A stretch of 64,000 nucleotides of DNA from Lysinibacillus boronitolerans JCM 21713 = 10a = NBRC 103108 (GCF_000772935.1 NZ_JPVR01000064.1:37524-101523); one strand, 5' to 3'. Positions 17,772 to 27,242 are shown, counted from the first letter of the stretch. A program made the numbers and translations. The notes: generated from the letters alone by a model not told the origin.

Positions 17772-18284
17772 TTGAAGAAATCGATTACTATTTTTGTTGT
17801 ATTGGCATTACTGTTATTAAGTGCTTGTGGAGAAAATAAGAACAGTGCTGAAACCACTCCTAAAGCAAATGATGCTTCACATGAGGGCCATGACCATGCG
17901 GAGGCATCTGGTGATATCCAAGAGGAAACTGCTTCTGCTGATGTCCTACCGACCTTTTTAGAGGGCAAACAAGAAAATATTCGCTTGGTCTATCAAATAG
18001 CTGGACAATCGACAGAGATTCTTGAATGGATGCCATGCTACTGCGGCTGTGGTGAATCTGCTGGCCATAAAAGTAATTTAAATTGCTTTATTCAGGAAAA
18101 ACGTGAGGATGGTTCGATTGTTTGGGATGATCATGGGACACGCTGTTTAGTGTGCTTAGAGATTGCTGTCCAATCAGCACAACTGCACAAAGAAGGCAAG
18201 AGCTTAAAAGAAATTCGTCAGTTCATTGATGACACGTATAAAGAGGGCTATGCAAAACCAACACCAACGGACATGCCTGCATAA
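17772..18284 (+). CDS. PCYCGC-motif lipoprotein
   Basis: A 170-residue lipoprotein with a LLSAC lipobox (Cys at about residue 19). A His-rich linker (SHEGHDHAEA, about residues 36-45) precedes the family hallmark PCYCGCG (about 87-93). Further Cys residues follow in LNCF and RCLVCLEIA. Pfam has a family of unknown function named after this motif. The Cys and His content suggests metal or redox chemistry on the outer face of the membrane (inference). The start is TTG with TAGGAGGCG upstream. It is monocistronic and ends at a strong terminator. Confidence 0.8.
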   Translation: MKKSITIFVVLALLLLSACGENKNSAETTPKANDASHEGHDHAEASGDIQEETASADVLPTFLEGKQENIRLVYQIAGQSTEILEWMPCYCGCGESAGHKSNLNCFIQEKREDGSIVWDDHGTRCLVCLEIAVQSAQLHKEGKSLKEIRQFIDDTYKEGYAKPTPTDMPA

Positions 18285-18318
18285 AAAAGCAAAGTCGCAC
18301 ATTCGCGACTTTGCTTTT
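18285..18318. terminator. Bidirectional terminator between the PCYCGC gene and the exopolysaccharide operon
   Basis: aaaagcaaagtcgc (18285-18298) and gcgactttgctttt (18305-18318) pair perfectly over 14 bp with a six-base loop. It serves both converging transcripts. Confidence 0.9.
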
Positions 18319-20359
18319 ATTGTTTCAGTTGATTTTTCTTTCGTTTACGAAGGATGATAAACAATATGACTGCGATGACAAGGATGAGCCCAACAAATTC
18401 TGCAATTAAAACATAGGATATGTCGCCTTTTTTCGCTACTTTCCCATCTTCCTTATCAGCATTTTGATTTACGGCTACAACAAATTGCCCTTCTTTTGTT
18501 TCAATCGCAGCGTCTGCCTGTGAATTCGTCTCCTTCAAGTAAGTATAAAAGTCACCTTTTACAGAAGTATTTTCTAATGAATGAATCCATAATAAAGGCT
18601 CTTTAAGCTGCCAGAAATTTTTGGTTATAAACACATATTGGCCAATTGCCTCAGGTAAAAACCCTTGTGAGATAAGCTGCTCAGATGTATGAGGGATTTT
18701 TGCAGCTTGCTTGGAAAGCCATGTTAGTTGCTCCCTTTCGCCCATAAAAATGACTGCATGCTCTTGTAAAGCTTCCTCTGTCACATTCTTATCCTTCATC
18801 AGCAAAGTTTTCGCCATGTTACCATTCGTCATTAACGATTTATAAAGCGATACCATTGTTGTATCATTAATTCCTCCATTATCAGGTATAACGATTAATG
18901 TATTTTCATGAAAAGCATTAGGAAAATCACGTAAGGTAAAGGTTGGTTCAGCATTATCTTTTGTAATCGCTAATGTACTATCACTATCAATGTAGATCCA
19001 ATAGCGTTCATTGGTTGTTTCGCAAGGATCCTCTAGTTGGAAGCCTGTTACTTCAAACTGAATATCGGTCATTGACAGTTTGTTGAGCACATTTGTTTGG
19101 ATCGGTATAATGGCCTCATACATATCTGTTGTCGCTTGTTCTAATTTTCGTAAATCTACTGCATGAGGAACATTATTGATATATACGATCAATTCTAATT
19201 TTCGGTCCTCATCCTCTTTACTGTCAGGTATTGTTGCTGATTTTTTAACGACCAAGCGCATAATAGCTTCCTTGTTTGCCTCTAGCTTGGGCAATGACAC
19301 ATAATAATGAGGTGTCATTGTCGCTTGGCTGGATAAAAGTCGATCCTCAAAGCCAAATTGCTTAAATGAAATCATCGTATCAGATCGATCTTCTATTTTA
19401 GGAACATCCTTAATCGCTAATGTATCACCAATTAATTGCTCGAATAAGCTTGCTTCGGTTAAAAAAGAAAGTCGATCCTCAATAGCTTGGCCATTTGAAG
19501 AGGTTACAGCTAAAAGAGGCACTTTTCGATTCGAGTTTGTATTCAGCAACTCCTGCATCGTAAGTGTCATGGCATCTTGCTCAACGTTTATATTTGCTAA
19601 CATCCTTTTTAAGAGGCTTGTACTAAACTCATTCTTTGCCCCTACAATGATGATCGGACCTGTTAGCTTATTAATAGCATCTTCACGCTCAATCTGTACA
19701 TCTGAGTCGCCATGTTCGGATAAAAAGGCTGCGAGCTGATACCCACTGTTTAAAGTAGCCTCAGAAGCTTGCTTTGGTACAATAATCGTCGTAGCATATC
19801 CCTCATAGCTCAAAAACGCAGCAGGATAGCTATTTAATGACCAAGCTTGACTCTCCTCGCTAAATGCTGAAATAGACGATAGTATTTCGATACGTAGCCA
19901 ATTTCCTGCATTGCCAGGAGGCACACAAATCCCTTCCTTAAGAATTCCATAAAAACTAGCTGTGATTTTATGAGAGCCCTTTAGTAGTGCTTCTTTTGGA
20001 AGGTTAACGGTAACAGTCTGTTTTAATAAATCTGCTTTCAATGGAACTGTTTTAATCGCTACATCATCCACTTTCACTGTGAAGGAGGATGGAGCTATAA
20101 GTAGCTCAGAATGCTGGATTTGAAATGTCACTTGCTGGTTATTGGACGGTACATCCTCATTTAGATTGTAATAAAAATCCCTTGACGAGGAAGGTCCCTG
20201 TAATTCGATTGGCTGTGCTAATAACGGCTTCTTTTGCTGTTGATTGCCTTCTATTGCAATTATGTTGTCATCTACGGTAATGGTAGCTGCAACTGCATCG
20301 TTAGCAAAACATAAAAAACCAATACAAAATAAACACAAATAGAAGAATTTGGTTCTCAT
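18317..20359 (-). CDS. ydaN: BcsB-like exopolysaccharide synthase partner (YdaN-like)
   Basis: A 680-residue protein with a signal peptide (about residues 1-25), a large extracytoplasmic region with two BcsB-type carbohydrate-binding/flavodoxin-like repeats, and a single C-terminal membrane helix (about 648-670) followed by a basic tail. The GICVPPGNAGNWLRIE segment resembles the conserved BcsB region. In cellulose synthases BcsB holds the catalytic subunit and guides the polymer; here it probably serves the adjacent glycosyltransferase. Its ATG overlaps the preceding stop by one base (TAATG), so the two are translationally coupled. It is the last gene of the operon. Confidence 0.85.
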   Translation of the reverse strand: MRTKFFYLCLFCIGFLCFANDAVAATITVDDNIIAIEGNQQQKKPLLAQPIELQGPSSSRDFYYNLNEDVPSNNQQVTFQIQHSELLIAPSSFTVKVDDVAIKTVPLKADLLKQTVTVNLPKEALLKGSHKITASFYGILKEGICVPPGNAGNWLRIEILSSISAFSEESQAWSLNSYPAAFLSYEGYATTIIVPKQASEATLNSGYQLAAFLSEHGDSDVQIEREDAINKLTGPIIIVGAKNEFSTSLLKRMLANINVEQDAMTLTMQELLNTNSNRKVPLLAVTSSNGQAIEDRLSFLTEASLFEQLIGDTLAIKDVPKIEDRSDTMISFKQFGFEDRLLSSQATMTPHYYVSLPKLEANKEAIMRLVVKKSATIPDSKEDEDRKLELIVYINNVPHAVDLRKLEQATTDMYEAIIPIQTNVLNKLSMTDIQFEVTGFQLEDPCETTNERYWIYIDSDSTLAITKDNAEPTFTLRDFPNAFHENTLIVIPDNGGINDTTMVSLYKSLMTNGNMAKTLLMKDKNVTEEALQEHAVIFMGEREQLTWLSKQAAKIPHTSEQLISQGFLPEAIGQYVFITKNFWQLKEPLLWIHSLENTSVKGDFYTYLKETNSQADAAIETKEGQFVVAVNQNADKEDGKVAKKGDISYVLIAEFVGLILVIAVILFIILRKRKKNQLKQ

Positions 20360-21630
20360 TATTCTGCTCCTTTATCTGATTGCTTGGAAAAACGCTCTGT
20401 TTTATACCATTGAACTTCTTGACCAGTAAACATGCGCTTTATTTCTAATAGTAATGACCAAACGACTAGCACAATCCACATTTGAGAGTAGGTAAAATAC
20501 ATAAGTATGACATAGAAGAAATTTTTTCGATTCATTTCTGTTTTTTCAATACTTAAGGTTATCATTACTTCTCCTAAAAACAGTAAAAAGGCTAAAACCC
20601 ATAAAACAAGGGCAATGTCACCAACGGTCAATCCAATATCATAAAATAAATTAATAATAAACAGGGCATTGGATAAAATGACTCCAAAGAAAAATAAAAA
20701 ATACGTAAAAAAGAAATAAAATAAATCAAACATTATACTTTTTCTTTTGAGGGTGAAGAATTGACTTAAAAACTTCAGCACTACATATTGATTACCTCTT
20801 GCCCATCTAGTGCGTTGCTTCCACCATACTTTTAACGTTTCTGGTTCTTGCTCCCAGGTAATGGCTTTTGGGAAAAAACGAATATGGTAGCCTAAATTAT
20901 AAACACGGATGGTTAGCTCTGTATCTTCAGCCAATGCTTTTACATCCCAACCGCCTAATTGCTCCAAAACCGTCCGTCGGATTGCGAAATTGGTGCCAGG
21001 TATAGTTGCCACCTTAAACCATTTCCAACGCCCGCCTTGAGCCATCCACTGGAAACAAATTGTTTCTATATTAATAAAACGAGTTAACCATGTTTCTGCC
21101 GCATTAATAACGCGAAATTTCCCAACAGTGGCAGCTGCTTTTGGATCATTCATGAGCCCCATTACTAAATACCAAACGGCCATCCGTTCAGGTGTATTAT
21201 CAGCATCATAAACAACAACAATATCCCCTGTGGAATCAGCTAGTGCCGAATTTAGGGCAGAGGATTTACCCTTCCCTTTGTTTGGCTCTACCGTTTCAAT
21301 GACACGAATAAATGGGAATTTCTCTGCGTACCGTGCTGCAATAGCACCAGTTTCATCCGAGGAATTATCATTAATGACAATCACCTCTAGTTGATCTTTC
21401 GGATAATATAGTCGTGACATAGCTCGGAGCGTCTGTTCAATCACAAGTGCTTCATTGTGCGCCGGTATAAAGACACTGACAGAGGGAACCTTGTCCATTT
21501 TTTTAGCCCAGTCATCAATTGGCTTTTCAAAAGTACGGAAGTGTAAATAACCCCCCTCCATTAAAAACATATGGTAAAGCAGCATGATCCAAATGAGGAA
21601 AAGTGATATAAAAAATAAGGTATTAGCCAT
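20359..21630 (-). CDS. ydaM: Processive family 2 glycosyltransferase (YdaM-like)
   Basis: A 423-residue membrane glycosyltransferase without a PilZ domain. Counting from the ATG at 21630: an N-terminal membrane helix, VSVFIPAHNE (about 51-60), a DNSSD nucleotide site, the metal-binding DAD (142-144), catalytic AED (235-236) and the processive-synthase hallmark QRTRW (272-276). Three to four C-terminal membrane helices follow. It likely polymerises an exopolysaccharide from a UDP-sugar. A longer frame reaches 21717 and would overlap the previous gene, but GGAGAGG just before ATG 21630 favours the short start. Lacking PilZ, it must receive any c-di-GMP signal from a partner. Confidence 0.9.
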   Translation of the reverse strand: MANTLFFISLFLIWIMLLYHMFLMEGGYLHFRTFEKPIDDWAKKMDKVPSVSVFIPAHNEALVIEQTLRAMSRLYYPKDQLEVIVINDNSSDETGAIAARYAEKFPFIRVIETVEPNKGKGKSSALNSALADSTGDIVVVYDADNTPERMAVWYLVMGLMNDPKAAATVGKFRVINAAETWLTRFINIETICFQWMAQGGRWKWFKVATIPGTNFAIRRTVLEQLGGWDVKALAEDTELTIRVYNLGYHIRFFPKAITWEQEPETLKVWWKQRTRWARGNQYVVLKFLSQFFTLKRKSIMFDLFYFFFTYFLFFFGVILSNALFIINLFYDIGLTVGDIALVLWVLAFLLFLGEVMITLSIEKTEMNRKNFFYVILMYFTYSQMWIVLVVWSLLLEIKRMFTGQEVQWYKTERFSKQSDKGAE

Positions 21631-21686
21631 TTGTTTTCCTCTCCTCAAATAATCTCTTACGTAAGGTAATACGTAAACGCAAGGTG

Positions 21687-23051
21687 CTAATAAAAAATAA
21701 TGTAACAAACAGCCCATAAAATTAATTCAACTGGTCGTTCTTCAAATAATATTTTTAAACGTTCGATTTTTGTAAATGCTAATTGTATTGTTTGTTCACC
21801 GTTTTCATGTTGCTTAATCGAAATATTTTTGGATGTTACTTGTTGCTTCGTCTGTCTGAGATTAAGTAGCTCAATTTGTGGATGTTCACTTAAATAAACG
21901 GCAAGCTCCTCAACATAGGAAGCGTTAAAATAGGCAGGATATTGAATACCGATAATAGAACTAGGAACTTTTAATAACAGTTTTATTTTCTGTTTAACAG
22001 GATACAAAGGATTATTGTCCGTATTGGCAATAGTACCTACTGTCACCGGGTAAATGGTGCGACTGTCGATTTGTGATAAATATAGCTGTTGACTTCCTTG
22101 TTGAATACTGCCCTTAAATAAAGGACTGTCCCCACTAGTTATCGTTGGATAAATTTTACGAAGCACTAAATAATCGAGATTCTTTTCAGTTTGACTAGCA
22201 GTAGAAGAAGAAAGGACGAATGGATATCCTTCCTTTTGCAATTTTTGTAAATAACTTAATAATTTTTTGTTATCGTGTAAGTAATAGGTTTCTTTTTCAA
22301 ATTCATCTTGTAAAATCGGTGTGATTTCAAGAGCTATAGGGATTCTTTTTTCTGAAAATTCCATCACTACGTCTTCTAATTGTTGAACTTCTGTTTTCAT
22401 ATTAATATCCGTTAAAACAATATAGGCAGGATGTATTTGAGGCTTGGATAAATGCAAAAGTTCACCTATCATAGCTGGCCATTGATAGAGTAATAAATCT
22501 TTATTGATGAAATCTCCAATAAATGACCAATTATCCTTTGTGACGATAAAAGGATAGGATTGATTCAAAGAAGTGGCACTCTTTACAATTTCCCAGTCTG
22601 CAGATGGTTGTATACTTTTCCAACGAACAGGGTTACTTAAACTTTCTTCACCTATAGCTCGAAGTTCCACTGTAGGTCCTTCATGCCAAGTTGAAAAATT
22701 TTCAAATTGAAGTGCATTCTCACCAATCAGCAAGACAGGTCCTTGAAATTGATTTATTGAAGATAGTGCATTTTGAGGGATTTTTGTTTGGTAGGAGCTC
22801 AAAATTACAATGCGTTTATATTGTTGGAGATTGCGTTCATTGACATCCTCTATAAAAACAACATCCACGGACGTAGATGTTTGTAGCATCTCTTGCAATG
22901 CGAATACATCTTCATTTGGCTGCTGATTACTTGTGATATAAATCAACGCCACATCCTTATCAGCTTCTCCTGCATATGCGATTTCCTTATTTATGAAAGT
23001 ATAAAAACAAAGCAGTCCCATGGCGAACCATAATTGATAGTTAGAGCGCAC
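21687..23051 (-). CDS. ydaL: DUF2334-like exopolysaccharide operon protein (YdaL-like)
   Basis: A 454-residue protein with a signal peptide (about residues 1-27), a long extracytoplasmic part and one C-terminal hydrophobic helix. HPAYIVLTDINMKTEVQQLE and IPIALEITPI resemble the conserved core of DUF2334, a polysaccharide-deacetylase-like fold, although the usual catalytic DD is not obvious and activity is uncertain. The start is GTG, overlapping the end of the preceding gene by 11 nt. The place in the operon matches B. subtilis ydaL. It may modify the polymer made by the adjacent synthase. Confidence 0.75.
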   Translation of the reverse strand: MRSNYQLWFAMGLLCFYTFINKEIAYAGEADKDVALIYITSNQQPNEDVFALQEMLQTSTSVDVVFIEDVNERNLQQYKRIVILSSYQTKIPQNALSSINQFQGPVLLIGENALQFENFSTWHEGPTVELRAIGEESLSNPVRWKSIQPSADWEIVKSATSLNQSYPFIVTKDNWSFIGDFINKDLLLYQWPAMIGELLHLSKPQIHPAYIVLTDINMKTEVQQLEDVVMEFSEKRIPIALEITPILQDEFEKETYYLHDNKKLLSYLQKLQKEGYPFVLSSSTASQTEKNLDYLVLRKIYPTITSGDSPLFKGSIQQGSQQLYLSQIDSRTIYPVTVGTIANTDNNPLYPVKQKIKLLLKVPSSIIGIQYPAYFNASYVEELAVYLSEHPQIELLNLRQTKQQVTSKNISIKQHENGEQTIQLAFTKIERLKILFEERPVELILWAVCYIIFY

Positions 23052-23898
23052 TTGTTTTCATCTCTCTTTCCAGATCTTTTAATAGTTCATCAAATGATGA
23101 TTCTTGCAGTGGCTGATAGGTGAAATAGCTCGTTTTATAACTTATCGTCACCCATTTACCTTTTAACAATTGATGATTTTTCAGGGCTTGGTCCAATTTG
23201 GCATAGATGACTTCCATATGTTTATCTGTCGTATCAATAAGTAGCAACCCAATATGATCTTCACGAAAACGAAATTTTTTATCTGTTAGTCTGATAGTTT
23301 GTTGAATTTTTTGCGAAAGCTGTTGCCAAAAATGTTGTATTTCTTTTGCTCCATAAAGCTGTTGGAATTTTCGATAATTCTCAATTTTTAACACCATGAA
23401 AACAAAGGTTTGCTTCTGTCGATCTGCTCTTCGCATCTCCTCATTGACACTTATTTGCATACGTGTTTCATTTTCAAAACCGGTTTCAACATCAATCGCT
23501 ACATATTTCCTTACGTCTTCTTGCAGTTTTTTTATATAGTTTTCCTGTTTTTTCATTAATTCATGCAATTTACCGGTACAAAGTATGAGGATTAATAACA
23601 TAATGCCATAGAGGAAAAATAGCTGCATGGAGAAGGACGGATTTAGAAATGTCATAGATCCTGATATTCCTGAATAAAGCAGTGTGGAACCTGTAATAAA
23701 AATTAATACTAAACTACTTATAAGTCCAAATACGATCCCTCTCCAAAGTGTCAGAACAATTAATAGCAACAAAAGAGCGTATAATAACAAGCCTTCAGCA
23801 TCCAAACGCAATAAAAAATAAGTAGGTATTTGTAAGAGTAAAATAAGGATGGTTCCATAGACAAAAATAGCTCTATTTCTAGTCATTGTTGTGTGCAT
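23041..23898 (-). CDS. ydaK: Membrane protein with degenerate GGDEF domain, probable c-di-GMP receptor (YdaK-like)
   Basis: A 285-residue protein with about four membrane helices (residues 10-107), a short linker and a GGDEF-like domain (about 130-280). The catalytic signature is replaced by REDHI at 212-216, so diguanylate cyclase activity is very unlikely. At the position of the I-site, five residues upstream, RLTD (203-206) keeps the RxxD pattern that binds c-di-GMP. B. subtilis YdaK, in the same operon position, is a degenerate GGDEF c-di-GMP receptor that activates exopolysaccharide synthesis. GGGAGGTAAAAA precedes the ATG, which lies inside the end of the upstream gene. Confidence 0.88.
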   Translation of the reverse strand: MHTTMTRNRAIFVYGTILILLLQIPTYFLLRLDAEGLLLYALLLLLIVLTLWRGIVFGLISSLVLIFITGSTLLYSGISGSMTFLNPSFSMQLFFLYGIMLLILILCTGKLHELMKKQENYIKKLQEDVRKYVAIDVETGFENETRMQISVNEEMRRADRQKQTFVFMVLKIENYRKFQQLYGAKEIQHFWQQLSQKIQQTIRLTDKKFRFREDHIGLLLIDTTDKHMEVIYAKLDQALKNHQLLKGKWVTISYKTSYFTYQPLQESSFDELLKDLEREMKTSAL

Positions 23899-24952
23899 TT
23901 TTTACCTCCCTTTCGGCTAATAGTGGTAGCAAATTATCAAAACTATGCGTTGACCTTGTTTTTTTATCAACATAACCTGTTGTAGGGTCCTTTAAGTTTT
24001 CCATTTTCTCAATAAACTCCTGTGCTATTTGCTGTTCGTCTATTGCAAGCATATATCGCGCTGCCATGGCGTAAACAGCTGGTGACTCATAGTCAACAGT
24101 TGGTTGATTCGTTTGAGGATTATAACGACCATATAATTTATTGTCTCTTTTCAGAAGGTTTAATAGCCAGTCTTTAAATACTGCAGTGTCCCCATCGATA
24201 GAGGCAAGATGATAAGCTGTATATAATTGATCAATCATGTGTAGTTCTTTGTCAAATACATATTTTTCAGTGGTAATATCATAATATTTTGGAAAAAACC
24301 CTGCGTTAGCTCGTGGCACATTTTGTATAATAGCTAGCTGATGTTGGACTTGCTGTTGGGATAAAAGACCGTTTTCTTCCATCTCATGAAAAGCTGAAGG
24401 CATGATATAGCTAATCGTTAGCGTATTGGCTTTGTCATGACTGTCAACATCGACAAAGTCAACAAACAGTTCTTCATTCATTCCATACCGAACTAAGTTT
24501 TCTCCAATTTTTTTACCCAATTGTAAGTAAGTTGAATCTTGCCACTTTTCACCTGCTGACAGTAAAACACGAATGATTCGCAAATCATCAATTAATGCAT
24601 TAACAGAAGCCTTTCTAGTCCCCTCTATACGCCAGACAATAAAATCATTTGCTAAAAAGTATGATTTCATAACATTTATCTGCTCATTAAAACGAACCGG
24701 ATCATCTTTTTCTAATAAATACGCCAACCATAACCCTACCGACTCTGATAAAAATATGTCCTTTTGGTTTGTTAAATCTGTCCTTAATAGTCCCTTATCA
24801 TTCAGTAAATCTTCAATAACAAATTGTTCCGTTGATGAAAGAGGAGCTTTTTCTACTTTTACTTCTTTACCTGTACAACTGATTGAAAGAAAAACTACAC
24901 TCACTATTAACAGCCACCATCTAACATTTTTTATCATCGTCATCATCCTCAT
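23879..24952 (-). CDS. ydaJ: GH8-like lipoprotein, first gene of the exopolysaccharide operon (YdaJ-like)
   Basis: A 357-residue lipoprotein; the lipobox LSISC puts the Cys near residue 26. The mature part is helical and resembles a family 8 glycoside hydrolase (alpha/alpha barrel). FLSESVGLWLAYLL would carry the acid Glu, and ALIDDLRIIRVLL a conserved Asp-rich helix. The role may be trimming or releasing the polymer, by analogy with BcsZ and YdaJ. Its stop lies inside the start of the degenerate-GGDEF gene (20-nt overlap). Upstream, an AT-rich region contains TATACT and TATAAT-like -10 elements on the minus strand but no convincing -35. Confidence 0.8.
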   Translation of the reverse strand: MRMMTMIKNVRWWLLIVSVVFLSISCTGKEVKVEKAPLSSTEQFVIEDLLNDKGLLRTDLTNQKDIFLSESVGLWLAYLLEKDDPVRFNEQINVMKSYFLANDFIVWRIEGTRKASVNALIDDLRIIRVLLSAGEKWQDSTYLQLGKKIGENLVRYGMNEELFVDFVDVDSHDKANTLTISYIMPSAFHEMEENGLLSQQQVQHQLAIIQNVPRANAGFFPKYYDITTEKYVFDKELHMIDQLYTAYHLASIDGDTAVFKDWLLNLLKRDNKLYGRYNPQTNQPTVDYESPAVYAMAARYMLAIDEQQIAQEFIEKMENLKDPTTGYVDKKTRSTHSFDNLLPLLAEREVKNAHNND

Positions 24953-25064
24953 TAATAGTTATTTCCCTATAATGAATCCCGGTTTTTTATTATAGTATAC
25001 AACATTTAGAATGGCTAAGTTTTTATATGAGTAATGTCACACTTTATGCAGATTTAATAAAAAA

Positions 25065-25115
25065 AGATGCTTGAACAAGGTCTATTGACCCATCAAACAT
25101 CTACTGTTTTTTATA
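25065..25115. terminator. Bidirectional terminator with internal hairpin
   Basis: agatgcttga (25065-25074) and tcaaacatct (25093-25102) pair with one wobble; the loop contains a second hairpin, ggtc-tatt-gacc. A-run and T-run lie on the two sides. It is downstream of the isochorismatase-like gene. Confidence 0.7.
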
Positions 25116-25211
25116 TAAAATCAATATATTTTTATACATTTCTATTGAAAGCAAAATTGTTATTACATTGAATGGAATACACAGACCAATTGTTTCAATT
25201 TTAGCTTCATG

Positions 25212-25757
25212 TCACTTAACAAGCTTCAAAATGGTTTTAAAATGTTCATGATCTGCACGTTGTAATAGCTCATACAAGATCATTTCGGTGCTAGTTGGAT
25301 AAATACCAAGGGCATTCATCTTCGTAAGCCCAATTTCTTTATTTGCCTTTGTTCGAGAAGATACGGCGTCTACAACAACCTCTACTTCAAATCCTTGTTC
25401 TTTCAGTTGTCTAGCCGTTTGATACACACAAATATGTGTTTCGATACCTGTGACAATGAATTGAGAACGTCCATTTTCCTTTATCGCTTCTACAAATGCC
25501 TCTTCTTGGCACGCACTAAAGGCCATTTTGGCAATAGGTTGCCCTTGTAAATGCTGTGCAATATCAAGTGCCGTTCCGCCTAATCGACTTGGATTTTGTT
25601 CTAGCCACAAAATAGGTACTTCGAGTGCCTTCATCGCTTGTACTAGCTTTGCTACATTTTCAATTACCGTTTCACTGTCATCAACAATTGTTGCTAACTT
25701 TCCTTGCACATCTACAACTACTAAACAAGCTTTCTCTACAGTAAACATCCTGAACAC
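25212..25757 (-). CDS. Isochorismatase-like cysteine hydrolase
   Basis: A 181-residue cysteine hydrolase of the isochorismatase/YcaC group. The catalytic triad elements are visible: Asp in VVDVQGKL (about residue 16), Lys in AKMAFSA (about 77), and Cys in GIETHICVYQTA (about 110). The substrate is not predictable. The ATG is preceded by AGGTGTTC. It is a single gene facing an intergenic gap upstream of serC. Confidence 0.88.
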   Translation of the reverse strand: MFRMFTVEKACLVVVDVQGKLATIVDDSETVIENVAKLVQAMKALEVPILWLEQNPSRLGGTALDIAQHLQGQPIAKMAFSACQEEAFVEAIKENGRSQFIVTGIETHICVYQTARQLKEQGFEVEVVVDAVSSRTKANKEIGLTKMNALGIYPTSTEMILYELLQRADHEHFKTILKLVK

Positions 25758-26142
25758 CTCTTTTTCTTTTCTTAATAATATTATACAAAAACTTGCTTAC
25801 CTCTCGTAAAGTAATAAGGAACTTTCTCTAACAATCGATTGGATAGTTTTGCTTTAGCCTGTCCATTTCACGCTTCTACCAAGGAAATATTTGCAAGCAA
25901 AAACACGAACAATATCATTTTTATTGCAATAAAAAATATTTAATATACGGAAAATATAACTTAATTTCAAAAATACCTTTCTATTTGTTCGTTTTTAATG
26001 AAAAATACCTGCTTAAATGTGTACATTTTGTTGCGAGCCTGTCGCCATTCTGCTCAAATATTAAGAATTTTATTTTTTCTCTTGAAAATTAGGTTATAAT
26101 CCAGTAAAGTTCTGTTATTAACCAAACAAGGAGTGTACCACT
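25758..26142. other. Intergenic gap upstream of serC, AT-rich
   Basis: No ORF with coding character is visible on either strand. The stretch 25900-26000 is very AT-rich, and TTATAAT occurs at about 26093-26099 as a possible serC -10 element without a clear -35. No structured leader was recognised. Confidence 0.4.
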
Positions 26143-27231
26143 TTGACACAACGTGCATACAATTTCAACGCAGGTCCATCTGCTCTACCACAAGAAGTAT
26201 TAGAAAATGCTCAACAGCAATTAGTAAACTTCCGTGATTCAGGTATGTCCATTATGGAAATGAGTCACCGTAGTGCCATTTTCGATGAAGTACATAATGA
26301 AGCTATTACTTTATTAAAAAAACTTTATGCTATTCCAGAAAACTATGAGGTACTATTCTTACAGGGTGGAGCAAGCCTTCAGTTTACAATGGTGCCTATG
26401 AACTTCTTAACAACTGAGCAAAAAGCTAGCTATGTATTATCAGGCTCATGGTCTGAGAAAGCTTTTAAGGAAGCTAAATTATTTGGGACACCTGTTGAAG
26501 CTGCAAGCACAAAAGAAAACCAATACCGCAATATTCCTGCTTTAGAAGATATTCAATTCAATGAAGATGATGCATATGTTCACATCACATCCAATAATAC
26601 GATATATGGTACACAATGGAAAAATTTCCCTAGCACAGGAAATGTTCCATTAGTGGCGGATATGTCAAGTGACATCCTATCAAAACCAGTGGATATTGAA
26701 AAATTCGGTATCATCTATGCAGGAGCTCAAAAAAACCTTGGCCCTTCAGGTGTAACGGTCGTGATTATTCGCAAAGATTTACTTGAAAAAGCAAATAAAA
26801 ATATACCAACGATGTTAAAGTATACAACACATGCTGATAGTAATTCTCTTTATAATACACCTCCGACATTCGGAATCTATATGCTCGGCGAGGTATTAAA
26901 ATGGGTAGAAGCTAAAGGCGGCGTAGCAGCAATTGAAAAACATAATGAATTAAAGGCAAAAGTGATTTATGATGCCATTGACAATAGTAATGGTTTCTAC
27001 AAAGGCCATGCCACACCTGAAAGCCGTTCTTTAATGAACATTACATTCCGTGTTGCAGATGAGGAGCTAGAAAAACAATTCCTTGCAGAGGCAAAGGCAG
27101 CAGGTTTTATCGGGCTAAATGGACATCGTTCTGTTGGCGGCTGTCGTGCTTCCACTTATAATGCAGTGCCACTTGAGGCTTGCGAAGCTTTACGAGATTT
27201 CATGGTAAATTTCCAACAAAAACATCAATAA
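26143..27231 (+). CDS. serC: Phosphoserine aminotransferase
   Basis: PLP enzyme of serine biosynthesis that transaminates 3-phosphohydroxypyruvate; members may also act in vitamin B6 synthesis. The 362-residue length is standard. YNFNAGPSALPQEVL is the conserved N-terminus, IYAGAQKNLGPSG holds the PLP Lys (about residue 197), and GLNGHRSVGGCRAS lies near the C-terminus. The start is TTG with AAGGAG 11 nt upstream. It is transcribed alone and ends at a strong terminator; serA is not nearby. Confidence 0.97.
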   Translation: MTQRAYNFNAGPSALPQEVLENAQQQLVNFRDSGMSIMEMSHRSAIFDEVHNEAITLLKKLYAIPENYEVLFLQGGASLQFTMVPMNFLTTEQKASYVLSGSWSEKAFKEAKLFGTPVEAASTKENQYRNIPALEDIQFNEDDAYVHITSNNTIYGTQWKNFPSTGNVPLVADMSSDILSKPVDIEKFGIIYAGAQKNLGPSGVTVVIIRKDLLEKANKNIPTMLKYTTHADSNSLYNTPPTFGIYMLGEVLKWVEAKGGVAAIEKHNELKAKVIYDAIDNSNGFYKGHATPESRSLMNITFRVADEELEKQFLAEAKAAGFIGLNGHRSVGGCRASTYNAVPLEACEALRDFMVNFQQKHQ

Positions 27232-27242
27232 ACTTCTATTTA

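Noticed and set aside
23041..23898. Active diguanylate cyclase
   Set aside because: Both glycines and metal-binding acids of the GGDEF motif are gone (REDHI).
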